Source: Betaproteobacteria bacterium (GTDB lineage: Bacteria; Pseudomonadota; Gammaproteobacteria; Burkholderiales; Casimicrobiaceae). From it: 64,000 nucleotides of DNA. Below the pieces are notes generated by a model, which did no database searches, was not told the origin of the DNA, and saw nothing but the letters and a program-made list of their open reading frames with translations. Below, piece by piece: positions 34,356-44,700 of the stretch (the first letter of the stretch is position 1; each line of letters begins with the position of its first letter). Made by a program: the position numbers and the translations under genes. The stretch spans positions 1-64,000 of the forward strand of contig JADKEV010000022.1 of assembly GCA_016717855.1 (NCBI GenBank), written 5' to 3'.

Positions 34356-35366
34356 ATGTTGAAACGCGTTACCCTGACCTCGGCCCTGATCGGGGCCGCC
34401 ATGCTGGTGGCCACGTCGGCCTCCGCCCAGTTTGCCGAGCGCACCATCAAGTTCACCAACGGCGTGAACGAAGACCACCCGGTCGGCGTCGGCGTCAAGA
34501 AGATGCAGGAAGTGCTCAACGCCAAGACCGGCGGCAAGATCAAGATCACCGCGTTCTGGGGCGGCGCGGCCGGCGGCGACCTGCCCGCGACCCAGGCGCT
34601 GCGCGCGGGCACGCAGGAAATGGTGTGCACGTCGAGTTCGCCGCTGGTCGGCATCGTCAAGGAGCTGGGCGCCTTCGACCTGCCGTTCCTGTTCGCCAAC
34701 GAGAAGGAAGCCGACGCGGTGCTCGACGGCCCCGCCGGCGCGTACTTCAACAAGAAGCTGGAAGAGGCCGGCCTGGTCAATCTGGCGTACTGGGAAAATG
34801 GCTTCCGCAACCTGACCAACAGCAAGCGGGCGGTGACCAAGGCGGAAGAGTTCGACGGCATCAAGGTGCGCGTGATGCAGAACAACATCTTCCTGGACAC
34901 CTTCAAGACGCTGGGCACCAACGCCGTGCCCATGGCCTTCGGCGAGGTGTTCACCGCGCTGGAGACCAAGACCATCGACGGCCAGGAAAACCCCTTCGTG
35001 ACCATCGAGACGTCCAAGTTCAACGAAGTGCAGAAGTACCTCAGCGTCACCCGCCACGCCTACACGCCCTTCCTGGTCCTCTACAGCAAGAAGCTCTGGG
35101 ACCAGTTGAACCCGCAGGAGCAGGCGGTGCTGCGCGAAGCGGCGATGGAGGGGCAGAAAGTCCAGCGCGCCGCCAATCGCGCCCTGAACGAAAAGTCCCT
35201 CACCACCCTGAAGACCAAGGGCATGCTGGTCAACGAGATCACGCCCGCCGAGCAGAAGCGCATGTTCGAAAAGGTCAAGCCGGTGTATGACCGCAACGTC
35301 CCGACCATCGGCGCGGAAGCGGTCACGGTCGTGCTCGACGCCTTGAAGAAGGCGCGCGGCGGCTGA
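34356..35366 (+). CDS. TRAP transporter substrate-binding protein (DctP)
   Basis: A 336-residue periplasmic binding protein with signal peptide MLKRVTLTSALIGAAMLVAT ending SASA-Q. The DctP features are present: IKFTNGVNEDHPVGVGVKKM at the front, FDLPFLFANEKEAD in the middle, the carboxylate-binding Arg in GIKVRVMQNN (about 168-178), and NPFVTIETSKFNEVQKYLS after it. The ATG at 34356 is preceded by AAGAGAGA. It supplies the fused DctQM permease; the ligand is probably the hydroxy acid oxidised by the gene at 31187. A strong hairpin terminator follows. Confidence 0.9.
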   Translation: MLKRVTLTSALIGAAMLVATSASAQFAERTIKFTNGVNEDHPVGVGVKKMQEVLNAKTGGKIKITAFWGGAAGGDLPATQALRAGTQEMVCTSSSPLVGIVKELGAFDLPFLFANEKEADAVLDGPAGAYFNKKLEEAGLVNLAYWENGFRNLTNSKRAVTKAEEFDGIKVRVMQNNIFLDTFKTLGTNAVPMAFGEVFTALETKTIDGQENPFVTIETSKFNEVQKYLSVTRHAYTPFLVLYSKKLWDQLNPQEQAVLREAAMEGQKVQRAANRALNEKSLTTLKTKGMLVNEITPAEQKRMFEKVKPVYDRNVPTIGAEAVTVVLDALKKARGG

Positions 35367-35389
35367 TCGCCGGCGCCGGCGGCAAAAAG

Positions 35390-35424
35390 AAAGGCCGCGG
35401 GGCATGCTCCGCGCGGCCTTTTCC
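35390..35424. terminator. Bidirectional intrinsic terminator
   Basis: AAAGGCCGCG at 35390-35399 pairs perfectly with CGCGGCCTTT at 35412-35421, enclosing a GC-rich loop. TTTT follows on the plus strand, and the preceding A-run gives a T-rich tract on the minus strand. It lies between the convergent dctP gene and the GspE-like gene and can serve both. Confidence 0.8.
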
Positions 35425-35468
35425 TGGCGCCGGCAACGCGGCCGGCCCCGGGTCTCGCGGCGCGCCGC

Positions 35469-37922
35469 TCAGACGCACACCGCGCGGACCTGCGCGACGT
35501 CGGTGCGACCCTGCAGGACCTTGAGAAGCCCGTCCTGCTTGAGCGTGCGCATGCCGCCGGCGGCGGCGGCCGGGACCAGGTCGCTGATGGTCGCGCGCTG
35601 CTGGATCATGCGCCGGATCGCCGGGGTGACCGTCAGCAGTTCGTGCAGGGGCAGGCGGCCCTTGTAGCCGGTATGGTTGCAGGACTCGCAGCCGTTTGCT
35701 CGGTAAAGCGTGAAGCCGGCCGCATGCGCAGGTTCGGCGCGCCACTGCGCGGCGATCGCGGCCGGGTCCAGCGCGGTGCCCGCGCAATACTCGGCGGCCA
35801 GCGCGGCGATTTCCGCCGGCTCCGCGGCGTAGGCTTCCTTGCACTTGGGGCAGAGCGCCTTCGCCAGCCGCTGCGCGAGCACGACCAGCAGCGCGTCGGC
35901 GAAGTTGAACGGGTCCATGCCCAGGTCGAGCAGCCGCACCACGGACTCCGGCGCGCTGTTGGTGTGCAGCGTCGACAGGACCAGATGGCCGGTGAGCGAG
36001 GCTTCGATGCCGACCTTGGTGGTCTCCTCGTCGCGCATTTCGCCGATCATGATCACGTCGGGATCGGCGCGCAGGAAGCTGCGCATCGCGGCGGCGAAGG
36101 TCCAGCCTATCTTGGCATTGACCTGGACCTGCCGCAGTCCCGGCTGCGTGATTTCGATCGGGTCTTCCGCGGTCCAGATCTTGCGGCCCGTGGTGTTGAT
36201 GGTGCTCAGCAGCGAGTGCAGCGTGGTGGTCTTGCCCGACCCGGTCGGCCCGCAGACGAGGATGAAGCCGTAGGGCTTCTGCACGACGCGCTTCATCGCC
36301 AGCAAAATGTCGGGCGCCAGCCCCAGCTTGTCGATCGGGATGGGCCGGGCGGAGACGAGCACGCGCATCACCACGTCTTCGAGCCCGTTGGCGGTGGGAA
36401 TGGTCGCGACGCGCAGCTCTATCCGCGCCGGACCGAACTGCTGGAAGTCGATCTTGCCGTCCTGCGGCTTGCGCCGCTCGGAGATGTCGAGCTGCGCCAT
36501 GATCTTGATCCGCGAGACGACGGCATTGCGGAAGTTCGACGGGATCTGGAGATAGTCGACCAGCGTGCCGTCCTTGCGGAAGCGGACCCGCGTCTTCTGC
36601 TTGCCCGGAAAGGTCTCGATGTGAATGTCGGAGACACCGCCGTGATAGGCGTCCATGATCATCTTGTTCACCAGCTGCACCAGCACGTTGTCGGACTCGG
36701 CGACCGGCTCGTCGGCCACTTCCATCCCGGCGTCCAGGTCCAGCAGCTTCGAGGCGAGCTCGCCGATCCGCGCATCGGAGGCGCCGTTCTGGCTGTCTTC
36801 GGCCGCGTCGGGACCATCCTGCTCGCCTCCCATGTCCTGGAGCCGGTCGAACGCGCCGTAGGCGTCGTAGTATTCGCGAACCGCCGCGAGGATGTCCTTG
36901 TGCGACGCCATCGCCGGCACGATCTTCAACTGCGTCTCGAAGCGCAGTTCCTCGATGGCGAGCGCGTCCAGCGGATTCTCGAAGGCGACCACCAGCGCAT
37001 TGTCCTGGAAGCACAGCGGCATCAGCACCCGCCGGTGCGCCGTCGCGGCCTTGACCAGCCGGATCGCATTGGGATCGAAGTTGAACTTGGCCAGGTGGAC
37101 GAACGGTATGCCGAGCTTGTTCGCCAGCACGCCCTGCAGCGTGCGCTCGTCGACCACGCCCATCTCGATCAGGATCTGGCCCAGCGGAATCCTGCGGTTG
37201 CGCTTCTGCTTGTGCAGCGCCGCGTCCAGCTGCTCCTGCGTGAGCAGCTCGAGCTGCAGCAGCGCCTCGCCCAGCCTGAGTACCGGCCGGCTTTCCTGGT
37301 GCCGGATCGCCTGCGCGAGCTGCTCGCGCGAGACGATCTCGTTTTCCGCGAGATAGTCGCCGATACGCTGCGCGCGCAACCGGTGCTGCCGATCGAGCGC
37401 CGCTTCCACCGCTTCCTCGGTGGCCAGCTTCTTCTCGACCAGCATCTCGCCGATCGGCCGGCCGATGCGGAAGCTGGCGATCGCCAGCCGCGGAATGAAG
37501 CAGCGCACGATTTTTTCGCCCTCGACGGGCAGATACAGATAGAGTCCCTCGTCGCTGTCGACATGGCCGATGGTCTCGCCCTCGATGACCTGGTTGTCGG
37601 CGAACTGCACCTCGTAGGCTTGCCGCCCGGAAGGCGGCACGAGTTCCCGGGCGCGCGTCTCGAGGGCGACGACGTCCCGCTCCATGACCAGCGGCCGCGT
37701 CATCCGCACGCTCCGGATCCGCGCGAATGCCAACGTCTCGTCGGACTGGCCTCGGGCGGGACGCAGGACAACCTGCGCTTCGGCCGGCGCAAAGCGCACC
37801 AGCACCCCCAGGGCCTTTTCCCCGTCGAGCAGCTGCACCAGGCAGGTTTCCTTGCCGCGTGCGTCGCTGCCCGCGGCGAACGTGAAGTACAGCGGAGTCG
37901 GCCAGTCGAAAGTGGTTTTCAT
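35469..37922 (-). CDS. GspE/PilB-family secretion or pilus assembly ATPase with enlarged N-terminal region
   Basis: An 817-residue ATPase of the type II secretion/type IV pilus family. Walker A is GPTGSGKTTT (about 558-567), the Asp/Walker B region RADPDVIMIGEMRDEETTK (about 618-636), the His box GHLVLSTLHTN, and a zinc-binding tetracysteine CPKC with CESC near 690-745. The N-terminal 280 residues are unusual: a PilZ-like beta domain (about 10-150) followed by four tandem MshEN-like units (IGEMLVEKKL, IGDYLAENEI, LGEALLQLEL, LGQILIEMGV). No other secretion or pilus genes are next to it. The ATG at 37922 is preferred to a GTG nine bases earlier. Confidence 0.87.
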   Translation of the reverse strand: MKTTFDWPTPLYFTFAAGSDARGKETCLVQLLDGEKALGVLVRFAPAEAQVVLRPARGQSDETLAFARIRSVRMTRPLVMERDVVALETRARELVPPSGRQAYEVQFADNQVIEGETIGHVDSDEGLYLYLPVEGEKIVRCFIPRLAIASFRIGRPIGEMLVEKKLATEEAVEAALDRQHRLRAQRIGDYLAENEIVSREQLAQAIRHQESRPVLRLGEALLQLELLTQEQLDAALHKQKRNRRIPLGQILIEMGVVDERTLQGVLANKLGIPFVHLAKFNFDPNAIRLVKAATAHRRVLMPLCFQDNALVVAFENPLDALAIEELRFETQLKIVPAMASHKDILAAVREYYDAYGAFDRLQDMGGEQDGPDAAEDSQNGASDARIGELASKLLDLDAGMEVADEPVAESDNVLVQLVNKMIMDAYHGGVSDIHIETFPGKQKTRVRFRKDGTLVDYLQIPSNFRNAVVSRIKIMAQLDISERRKPQDGKIDFQQFGPARIELRVATIPTANGLEDVVMRVLVSARPIPIDKLGLAPDILLAMKRVVQKPYGFILVCGPTGSGKTTTLHSLLSTINTTGRKIWTAEDPIEITQPGLRQVQVNAKIGWTFAAAMRSFLRADPDVIMIGEMRDEETTKVGIEASLTGHLVLSTLHTNSAPESVVRLLDLGMDPFNFADALLVVLAQRLAKALCPKCKEAYAAEPAEIAALAAEYCAGTALDPAAIAAQWRAEPAHAAGFTLYRANGCESCNHTGYKGRLPLHELLTVTPAIRRMIQQRATISDLVPAAAAGGMRTLKQDGLLKVLQGRTDVAQVRAVCV

Positions 37923-38040
37923 CGGACTCACTCTACGCGCCCGCGCGTACGTTCGAAACGGTAGAAATACGCAGCCGGCCGCGGTCGCGCAAGCGCCAAT
38001 GGGGTTCGGCTGAGTTCCGGTTCGCGGGCCGTGGCCGGTC

Positions 38041-41000
38041 TTACGGCGTGAGGCCCTGCAGGTAGTTGACGATGTCCGGCTCCAGGCTCCGCGGCGCGCC
38101 GGGGGTGACCGCGTTGTTGATCAGCGCCGCGCCCCTCAGCCCGAACAGGTAGCGCAGGATCAGCAGGCCGTCGGTCAACGCGTCGGGCGTGCCGTCGTCG
38201 TCGACGTCGAGCAGCGCGCGGATCGACGTCAGGTACGCGAGCACCACCGGGGCGTCGATCCGCTGCGCGCCCTCGCCCAGCGCGCTGCTGACCAGCGGCG
38301 GACCGGTGAGGTTGAACAGGTAGCGCAACACCATCAGCCCGTCGGTCAGCGCGTCGTAGCTGCCGTTGCCGTCGACGTCGAGGTTGGCCGGCACGCCGGA
38401 AACGGCGAACACAGTGGGGTCCGCGGCGCCGCCGGCGCCGGCATCGTCGGTGAGGAGGTTGGTGTCGTTGGCGCCGTCGTGATTGGCGTCGTACGCCACA
38501 GTGCCCTGGCTGGTCACCGTCAGCCCGGCGGCGCCCGCCTTGACCGTCGCGGCGATGGTGAGGACCACCGACTCGCCTACGTTGAGCGCGCCGTTCCAGC
38601 GCACGGTGTTGCCGCTGGTGGTGAGCGTGCCCTTGCTGGCGGAAGTGCCGCCGGGAGTCAGTACCAGCTGGCCCGGCAGCACGTCGACGTATTCGTCGCC
38701 CGAATTGTCCGCCTGCACGCCGTTGCCGGTATTGGTCAGCGTGACGGTGTAGACGACAGCGCCGCCGGGCGCGAACGTGCCGCTGACCGACTTCGTAGCC
38801 GTCATGGTCACGGTGCGCGACGCGGGCGCGCAGGCAAAGGGCCGGATGATCACCGAAAAGCGGTTGATGTGTCCGGTGAGGAGGTCGTAGAAATCGGTCG
38901 CGCGCAACTGCCAGGTCCCGTTCGCGCTCTTGCCCCGGAACGCGGCCAGCGGCGACGCCGCGGTCCAGGAGCCCGTGAACGGCGCGGCCGCGCTGGTCGC
39001 GGCACCCAGCGCGGGCCCGGTGCTCTGGTCGTCGAGCGTCACGTTGCACAGGTTCGGCCCCAGCGTGCCGCCGCGATTGATCCGGTCGATCGCGTTGACC
39101 AGCGTGGCATCGGGCGCCCTGAGCCCGACGACCAGGTCGCCCACATACGCATGGTCGATGCCGGCGTTGGCGGCGTTGTTGGGCGTGCACGCGGCGAGCC
39201 CGTCGATGCGCAGGTTCACGTCGCCGATCGCCGCCGGCACGCCGGCGACGGGCAGATTCACCGTCGCGGTCGCGCCGGCCTGGTTGGCGCCGATGCCGTC
39301 CGGAATCGCCACGCTCGGGCCCGTGTAGCTGAAGGTCAGCGGCGCGCCGAGGGCGGCGGGAAGCAGCAGTTGGAACGCCTGCGGCGCGGCGCTCTGCGCG
39401 GTGGCGACGGACAGCGTGAACTGGATGTCCTGCCCGCAGGGAACATTGAACACGCTGAAGCGGAACGGCGTGCCCGCCGGATTCGCCGCGCCGGCATTGA
39501 CCGCGATCGCGGGATAGAACACCGGCGGGGAGGTCACGACGACGCCGCCGGTGTTCGACACCAGTGTGGCGACGATGCCGGTGCCGGTGACCCCGCCGAT
39601 GTTGGCCAGCGTGATGTCGAGCTTCCAGTCCTCGCCGGCGTCGAGCAGCCCGTTGCCGTTGCCGTTGACCTCGGCCGTCGCCGCCGCGCTCACCTGCAGC
39701 CCGGCGATCGGCGGCGCCGCGTTCGCCAGCAGCGCCGCCTGCGGCATCACGATGCCGGCGCCGGAATTCCGGTCCCAGCCGGGGCCCTGGATGTCGATGG
39801 CCGACGTGGTCAGGGCCGTGCGCAGCTGCGCCAAAGTCCAGGCCGGGAACGCCTGCTTGAGCAGCGCCGCGATCGCGGCCGCGTGCGGCGCCGCCGCGGA
39901 CGTGCCGAAGAACGGATTGAATCCGGAAGTCGAGGTGGCGACCCCGTCGGCCGCGGTGATGTCGGGCTTCAGGCGCACGACGCCGCCGCTGCTGGTGAAG
40001 TTGCCCGCCGGCGCGCCGGGCAGCAGGTTGCCGGCAAAGTCGAAGAAAATCCGCCGCGGGCCGTCGGAGCTGAACGTCTCCACCATGTCGGTGCCGCTGA
40101 AAACGCCGGGATACGGCCCCGGCGCGTTCACCGGCGTCGCCGCGACGCTGAACGCATTGGCCGCGGCAGAGTGCCCCTTGGTCGCGCCGGCGGTGCCATG
40201 CGTCAACTCGCCGCGGTACCAGTTCATCCAGAACATGCGGTCGGGTTCGCCGTTCTTCTTGGCGATGATCACGCGCGAGCCGGCCGGATACGTGCCCGAT
40301 GCGCCGGTGTACTCGAACGGGTTCTGCGTGCCGTTCTGGGTGTTGGTAGAGGACGCGAGGATCGCGGTACCGGTCGCGTTGAGGACGTACAGATCGTAGT
40401 CGGTGGTCGACGCCCCGGCCGGGTCGGCCCAGTGGAGCGCCACGTGCGGCGCGGTATCGAGCGCCACGTTCTGTGTCACGCCGGCCGCGAACTCGTGCAG
40501 CACGTGCCCGGGGATCAGCGCATTGGTCACCACGCCCAGCGCGTTGAACGTGCCCTCCCAGACCCCGGAGGTGCCGGAGTCCAGATTGCCGCTGTTGGCC
40601 GCCGACGAAAAATAGGCGACGCCCGCCGCGGTCACCGTGTTCACCGCCTGCGCGACGGCGCCGTCCTGGAATGGCGACTCCGCCGCATAGCTGATGTCGT
40701 CGACGATGATGGTGCACGCGCCCTTGGCCGGATCGGCCAGGTCGAGTACGTTCTGCGCGAACGCCGCCAGGCCGCCGACCGCGGTCGCGTAGCCCAGCCG
40801 CGCGCCGGGCGCCAGGTCGTAGATGATCTCCAGCATCGCCGTGCCTTCATCGCCGCTCCCGGCCTGGCCGGGCAGGATGTCGACGACGGCCGGCAGGTCG
40901 CCGGTCGCCTGCCGGCCGGCGAGCGAGCCGACGCCGTCGGAGATCGCGCACACCTTCTGCCCGGCGCCGGTATAGCCGTACGTCGAGCGCGCGAGGTCGG

Positions 41001-41562
41001 CACGATGCGTGACGTCGCCCTCGCTGGTCGTGTTCTTGTTGGTGTCGAACTCCTGCCGGCTCTGGATGAAGCGCACGTTCGGCGCCGCGGCAACCGTTTC
41101 GAGTTCCCGCGGATCCACGCGCGCGCGGATGGCCCGGAAGCGGGCCGACGTCGACACGACTTCGGCGCCCGCTTGCACGAGGACGGCCACCACGTCGGCC
41201 ACCGCGTCGCCGTCGAACAGGTCGATGTCGACGATCACGCGCCCGTCGGCTTCGGGCAGCGGCCGCGCGAGCGAGTGCAGCACGGGAAAGCGCGCCAGCG
41301 GCCGCCGGGCATCGATGGTGAGCAGCAGGCGCGAATCGATCTTCTGCTGCGCCGGCGTTCGCGCGTCCTTCTCCGCGAGCAGCGCCGCGATCTGCGCGCG
41401 GGCGACCGGCCCGATGGCATCGGCGGCGATGTCCTGTGCCCGGGCGAAGCCCGCGGCGGCGAAACAAAGCACGGCGGCGGCGAAGCCCGCCGCGATGCCG
41501 CAGCGCACTCTGCTGGAACTTCTCCCGGACGCTGCGCGATCGCGCTGGTGCGGCTGGCTCAT
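38041..41562 (-). CDS. Secreted subtilase-like protease, copy 1 (S8 + P-domain + DUF11 + dockerin-like repeats)
   Basis: A 1173-residue exported protein starting at ATG 41562 behind GGGAGGAG, with a signal peptide (AAVLCFAAAGFARA). The subtilisin-like domain spans about 195-620: catalytic Asp209 in CAISDGV, oxyanion Asn323 in SAANSGN, and Ser555 in FGTSAAAPH. The usual His of HGT is Glu239 in DEGTAMLEI. Then follow a beta-sandwich with a P-domain (about 770-910, DHAYVGDLVVGLRAP, NGTWQLRATD), a DUF11 domain (about 915-1055) and two dockerin-like calcium repeats (DVDGNGSYDALTDG, DVDDDGTPDALTDG). Probably cell-surface or extracellular. It is the most downstream of three tandem paralogues. Whether it is an active protease is uncertain. 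Confidence 0.85.
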   Translation of the reverse strand: MSQPHQRDRAASGRSSSRVRCGIAAGFAAAVLCFAAAGFARAQDIAADAIGPVARAQIAALLAEKDARTPAQQKIDSRLLLTIDARRPLARFPVLHSLARPLPEADGRVIVDIDLFDGDAVADVVAVLVQAGAEVVSTSARFRAIRARVDPRELETVAAAPNVRFIQSRQEFDTNKNTTSEGDVTHRADLARSTYGYTGAGQKVCAISDGVGSLAGRQATGDLPAVVDILPGQAGSGDEGTAMLEIIYDLAPGARLGYATAVGGLAAFAQNVLDLADPAKGACTIIVDDISYAAESPFQDGAVAQAVNTVTAAGVAYFSSAANSGNLDSGTSGVWEGTFNALGVVTNALIPGHVLHEFAAGVTQNVALDTAPHVALHWADPAGASTTDYDLYVLNATGTAILASSTNTQNGTQNPFEYTGASGTYPAGSRVIIAKKNGEPDRMFWMNWYRGELTHGTAGATKGHSAAANAFSVAATPVNAPGPYPGVFSGTDMVETFSSDGPRRIFFDFAGNLLPGAPAGNFTSSGGVVRLKPDITAADGVATSTSGFNPFFGTSAAAPHAAAIAALLKQAFPAWTLAQLRTALTTSAIDIQGPGWDRNSGAGIVMPQAALLANAAPPIAGLQVSAAATAEVNGNGNGLLDAGEDWKLDITLANIGGVTGTGIVATLVSNTGGVVVTSPPVFYPAIAVNAGAANPAGTPFRFSVFNVPCGQDIQFTLSVATAQSAAPQAFQLLLPAALGAPLTFSYTGPSVAIPDGIGANQAGATATVNLPVAGVPAAIGDVNLRIDGLAACTPNNAANAGIDHAYVGDLVVGLRAPDATLVNAIDRINRGGTLGPNLCNVTLDDQSTGPALGAATSAAAPFTGSWTAASPLAAFRGKSANGTWQLRATDFYDLLTGHINRFSVIIRPFACAPASRTVTMTATKSVSGTFAPGGAVVYTVTLTNTGNGVQADNSGDEYVDVLPGQLVLTPGGTSASKGTLTTSGNTVRWNGALNVGESVVLTIAATVKAGAAGLTVTSQGTVAYDANHDGANDTNLLTDDAGAGGAADPTVFAVSGVPANLDVDGNGSYDALTDGLMVLRYLFNLTGPPLVSSALGEGAQRIDAPVVLAYLTSIRALLDVDDDGTPDALTDGLLILRYLFGLRGAALINNAVTPGAPRSLEPDIVNYLQGLTP

Positions 41563-41702
41563 GCTCTCCTCCCGGATGCGCAGAACGTCGAAGGGCCGAA
41601 TGTACAGGAAAACCGGCCTAACAGGCCGGAGGAGGCCAGGCTGGGGGCACCGGAACGACTGGGCGTACGCGAGGAACGCCTCGACATCCTCCGGCCACGG
41701 CA

Positions 41703-44700
41703 TCACGCCCGCCAGAACGCCCGACGTCCCTGCCGATCGCGCCGGCGACCAGCGCCGGCGACCAGCGCCGGTCCGCGCAACCCGAACATGTAGCGCAGCG
41801 CCAGCATGCCGTCGGTCAGCGCATCGGGGCTGCCGTTGCCGTCGGCGTCGAGCTGCGGGCCCAGGCCGGCCAGGTAATTCAGGATTGCGGCCGGCGTGTC
41901 GCGCGCCGCGCCGTCGCCGATCGCGCCGTCGACCAGCGCGCCGCCGGACAGCCCGAACAGGTGGCGGATGACGAGCAGGCCGTCGGTCAGCGCGTCGTAG
42001 CTCCCATTGCCGTCGATGTCGAGCGTGGGCGGGCAGACCGTGAAGACGGTGGGGTCCGCCGCGCCGCCCACCAGCGGATCGTCGGTGAACACCGTGCTGT
42101 CGTTGCTGCCGTCGTGGTCGGCATCGTAAGCGGCCGCGCCCTGGCTGACGACCAAGGCGCCCAGCGTGCCGGGGTTGATCGTCGCGGCCAGCGTCAGCGT
42201 GACCGACGCGCCGGCGGCGATCGCGCCGTTCCAGCGCACCGTGTTGCCGGTGACGGCGATGGCGCCCGCGCTCGCCGTCGTCGCCGCGGGCACCGCCGTC
42301 AGCGCCGGCGGCAGCGTGTCGGCGTATTCGTCGCCCGGATTGTCGGCCTGCGCGCCGTTGCCCGTGTTGGAGAGCGTCACCGTGTAGGTCACTGCGCCGC
42401 CCGGATAGTACGCGCCGCTCACCGACTTGGCCGCGGCGATGGCCACGCTGGCCGCGACGGCCGTGCACGCGGCGGGTGCGACGATCAGCGAAAAGCGGTT
42501 GATGCGGCCGATGTCCTGCGGGCCCCTGTCGGTCGCGCGCAACTCCCACGTGCCGTTGGCGTCAATGCCCACGAAGGCGCCGAGCGCCGCGTCGGGCTTG
42601 TACGACCCGGTGAACGGCGCCGCGGCGGACGCCGCCGTCCCGATCGCGATGCCGGGGCTCTGGTCGTCGAGCGTCGTGTTGCAGAAGTTCCTGCCCGTGT
42701 TGCCGCCGCCGCCGATCTGGTTGACGACGGCGACGGTGGCGCCGCCGGGACTGCGCAACTCCAGCAGCAGGTCGCCGACGAACGCATGGTCGAGCCCGGC
42801 GTTGGCCGCGTTGTTGGGCGTGCAGGAGTTCAACCCGTCGATGCGCAGTTTCACGCTGCCCGTCGGGGCGGCAATGCCGGAGACCGCGACGCCGGCGGCC
42901 ACCGTGGCGCCGGGATCGCCGTCCGGGCTCGCGTCCGGGATGGCGACGCTGGGGCCGGTGTAGCTGAACGTCTGCGGCGACCCCGTGACCAGCACGGTCG
43001 GGATGCGGATGGGGAACACGTGCGCAAGCGGCGAGGCCGCGGTGGTCACGGACAACGTAAAGTCGAGGTCCTGGCCGCAGACGATGTCGAAGATGCTGAA
43101 GCGGAACGGCGTGGCGGGCGGATTGGCGGCGCTCCCGTTCGCCGCGATGCTGCCATACGCGATGGGCGCCGAGGTGACGGCGACGCCCGGCGTGTGCGCG
43201 ATCAGCGTCGCGACAGCGCCGGCGGCCGCAATGCCGCCGGTATTGCCCAGCGTGATGTCGACGCGCCAGTCCTCGCCGGCTTCGGCCAGCCCGTTGCCGT
43301 TGCCGTGAACTTCCGCCTTGGCCACCGCCTGCAACACCAGCGCGGGAATCGCCGGCGCGCCGGCGGCCTGCAGCGAGGCCAGCGGCATCACGATCCCGGC
43401 GCCGGAATCGCGGTCCCAGCCGGGCGCATGGATGTCGATGGCCGCGCCGGTCAGCGCGGTGCGCAGCTGCGCCACCGTCCACGCCGGGAACGCCTGCCGG
43501 AGCAGCGCGGCGGCGGCGGCCGCGTGGGGCGCCGCCGCCGACGTGCCGAAGAACGGATTGAAGCCCGGCGCGGAAGTCGCCACGCCGTCGGCCGCGGTCA
43601 CGTCGGGCTTGTTGCGCACCACGCCGCCCGTGACGGTGAAGTCGCCGGGCGGCGCGCCGGGCAGCAGGTTGCCGGCGCCGTCGAAGAAGATCCGCCGCGG
43701 CCCGTCGGAGGAGAACATCTCGACCTTGTTGCCGGCGTTGAACGGCAACGGATACGGCCCCGTCGGATTGGGCGGGGAAGCGCCGAACGGGTTCGCCGCC
43801 GGCGTCGCCGCGACGCCGAACGCGTTCGCCGCCGCCGCATGCCCGCGCGTGGCGCCGGCGGTCGCGTAGGTGAGCCGGCCGCGATACCACTGGACGTTGA
43901 GCATCCGCGTCCCCGCGCCGGTCTTCTTCGCAACGACCAGCCGCGAGCCGGCGGGAAACGACCCGCCGGCGTTGATCACGTACTCGTAGGCGTCCTGGGT
44001 TCCGTCCTGCGTCGTGGTGGAACTGGCCAGCACGCTGCCAAGCGCCGCGTCCAGCACGTACAGATCGTAGTCGGTCGCCGCAACGCCGGCGGGCTCGGCC
44101 CAGTGCAGGTGCGCGCGCGTCGCCGCGCTCAGCGCGGGATTGGACCCGGTGGCGGGACTGAACTCGTGCAGGATGTGCCCGGGCAGCAGCGGGCTCGTCA
44201 GGTTGTTGGTGGCATCGAAGTCGCCTTCCCAGGTCCCCGAAGTCGCGGAGTCGAGATTGCCGCTGTTGGCGGCCGAGGAAAAGTAACTGACACCGGCCGC
44301 GGTGACGGCGTTGACTGCCTGGGCGATGATCCCGTCCTGGAACGGCGATTCGTCGAAGAAGCCCACGTCGTCGACGATGACAGTGCACCCTCCCTGCGCC
44401 GGATCGGCCAGGTCGAGGATATTCTGCGCGAACCCCGCCCCCGTGACGACGGCGGCGAAGCCCAGCCGCGCGCCGGGCGCCAGATCGTGCAGGATTTCGA
44501 GCATCGCCGTGCCTTCGTCGCCGCTGCCCGCCTGGCCGGGCAGAACTTCCACGCCGGCCGGCAGGTCGCCGGTCGCCTGCCGCGCGGCGAGCGAGTTCAC
44601 GCCGTCGGAGAGAGCGCAGAGTTTCTGGCCGTTGCCGGTGTAGCCCAGGTTCGCGCGGACCAGCGCGGCCTGGTGCGTGAGGTCGCCCTGCGACGTCGTG

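Noticed and set aside
32444..35050. 868-codon open reading on the minus strand opposite the TRAP transporter genes
   Set aside because: Mirror of strongly biased codons in dctQM/dctP. The protein is His/Asp/Arg-rich without family motifs, while the plus frames match TRAP proteins along their length.
38041..42549. A single 1502-codon protein extending subtilase copy 1 upstream into copy 2
   Set aside because: The signal peptide and a strong ribosome site lie at 41562. The upstream part is an out-of-frame or shifted segment of copy 2; the lack of a stop is reported as a finding instead.
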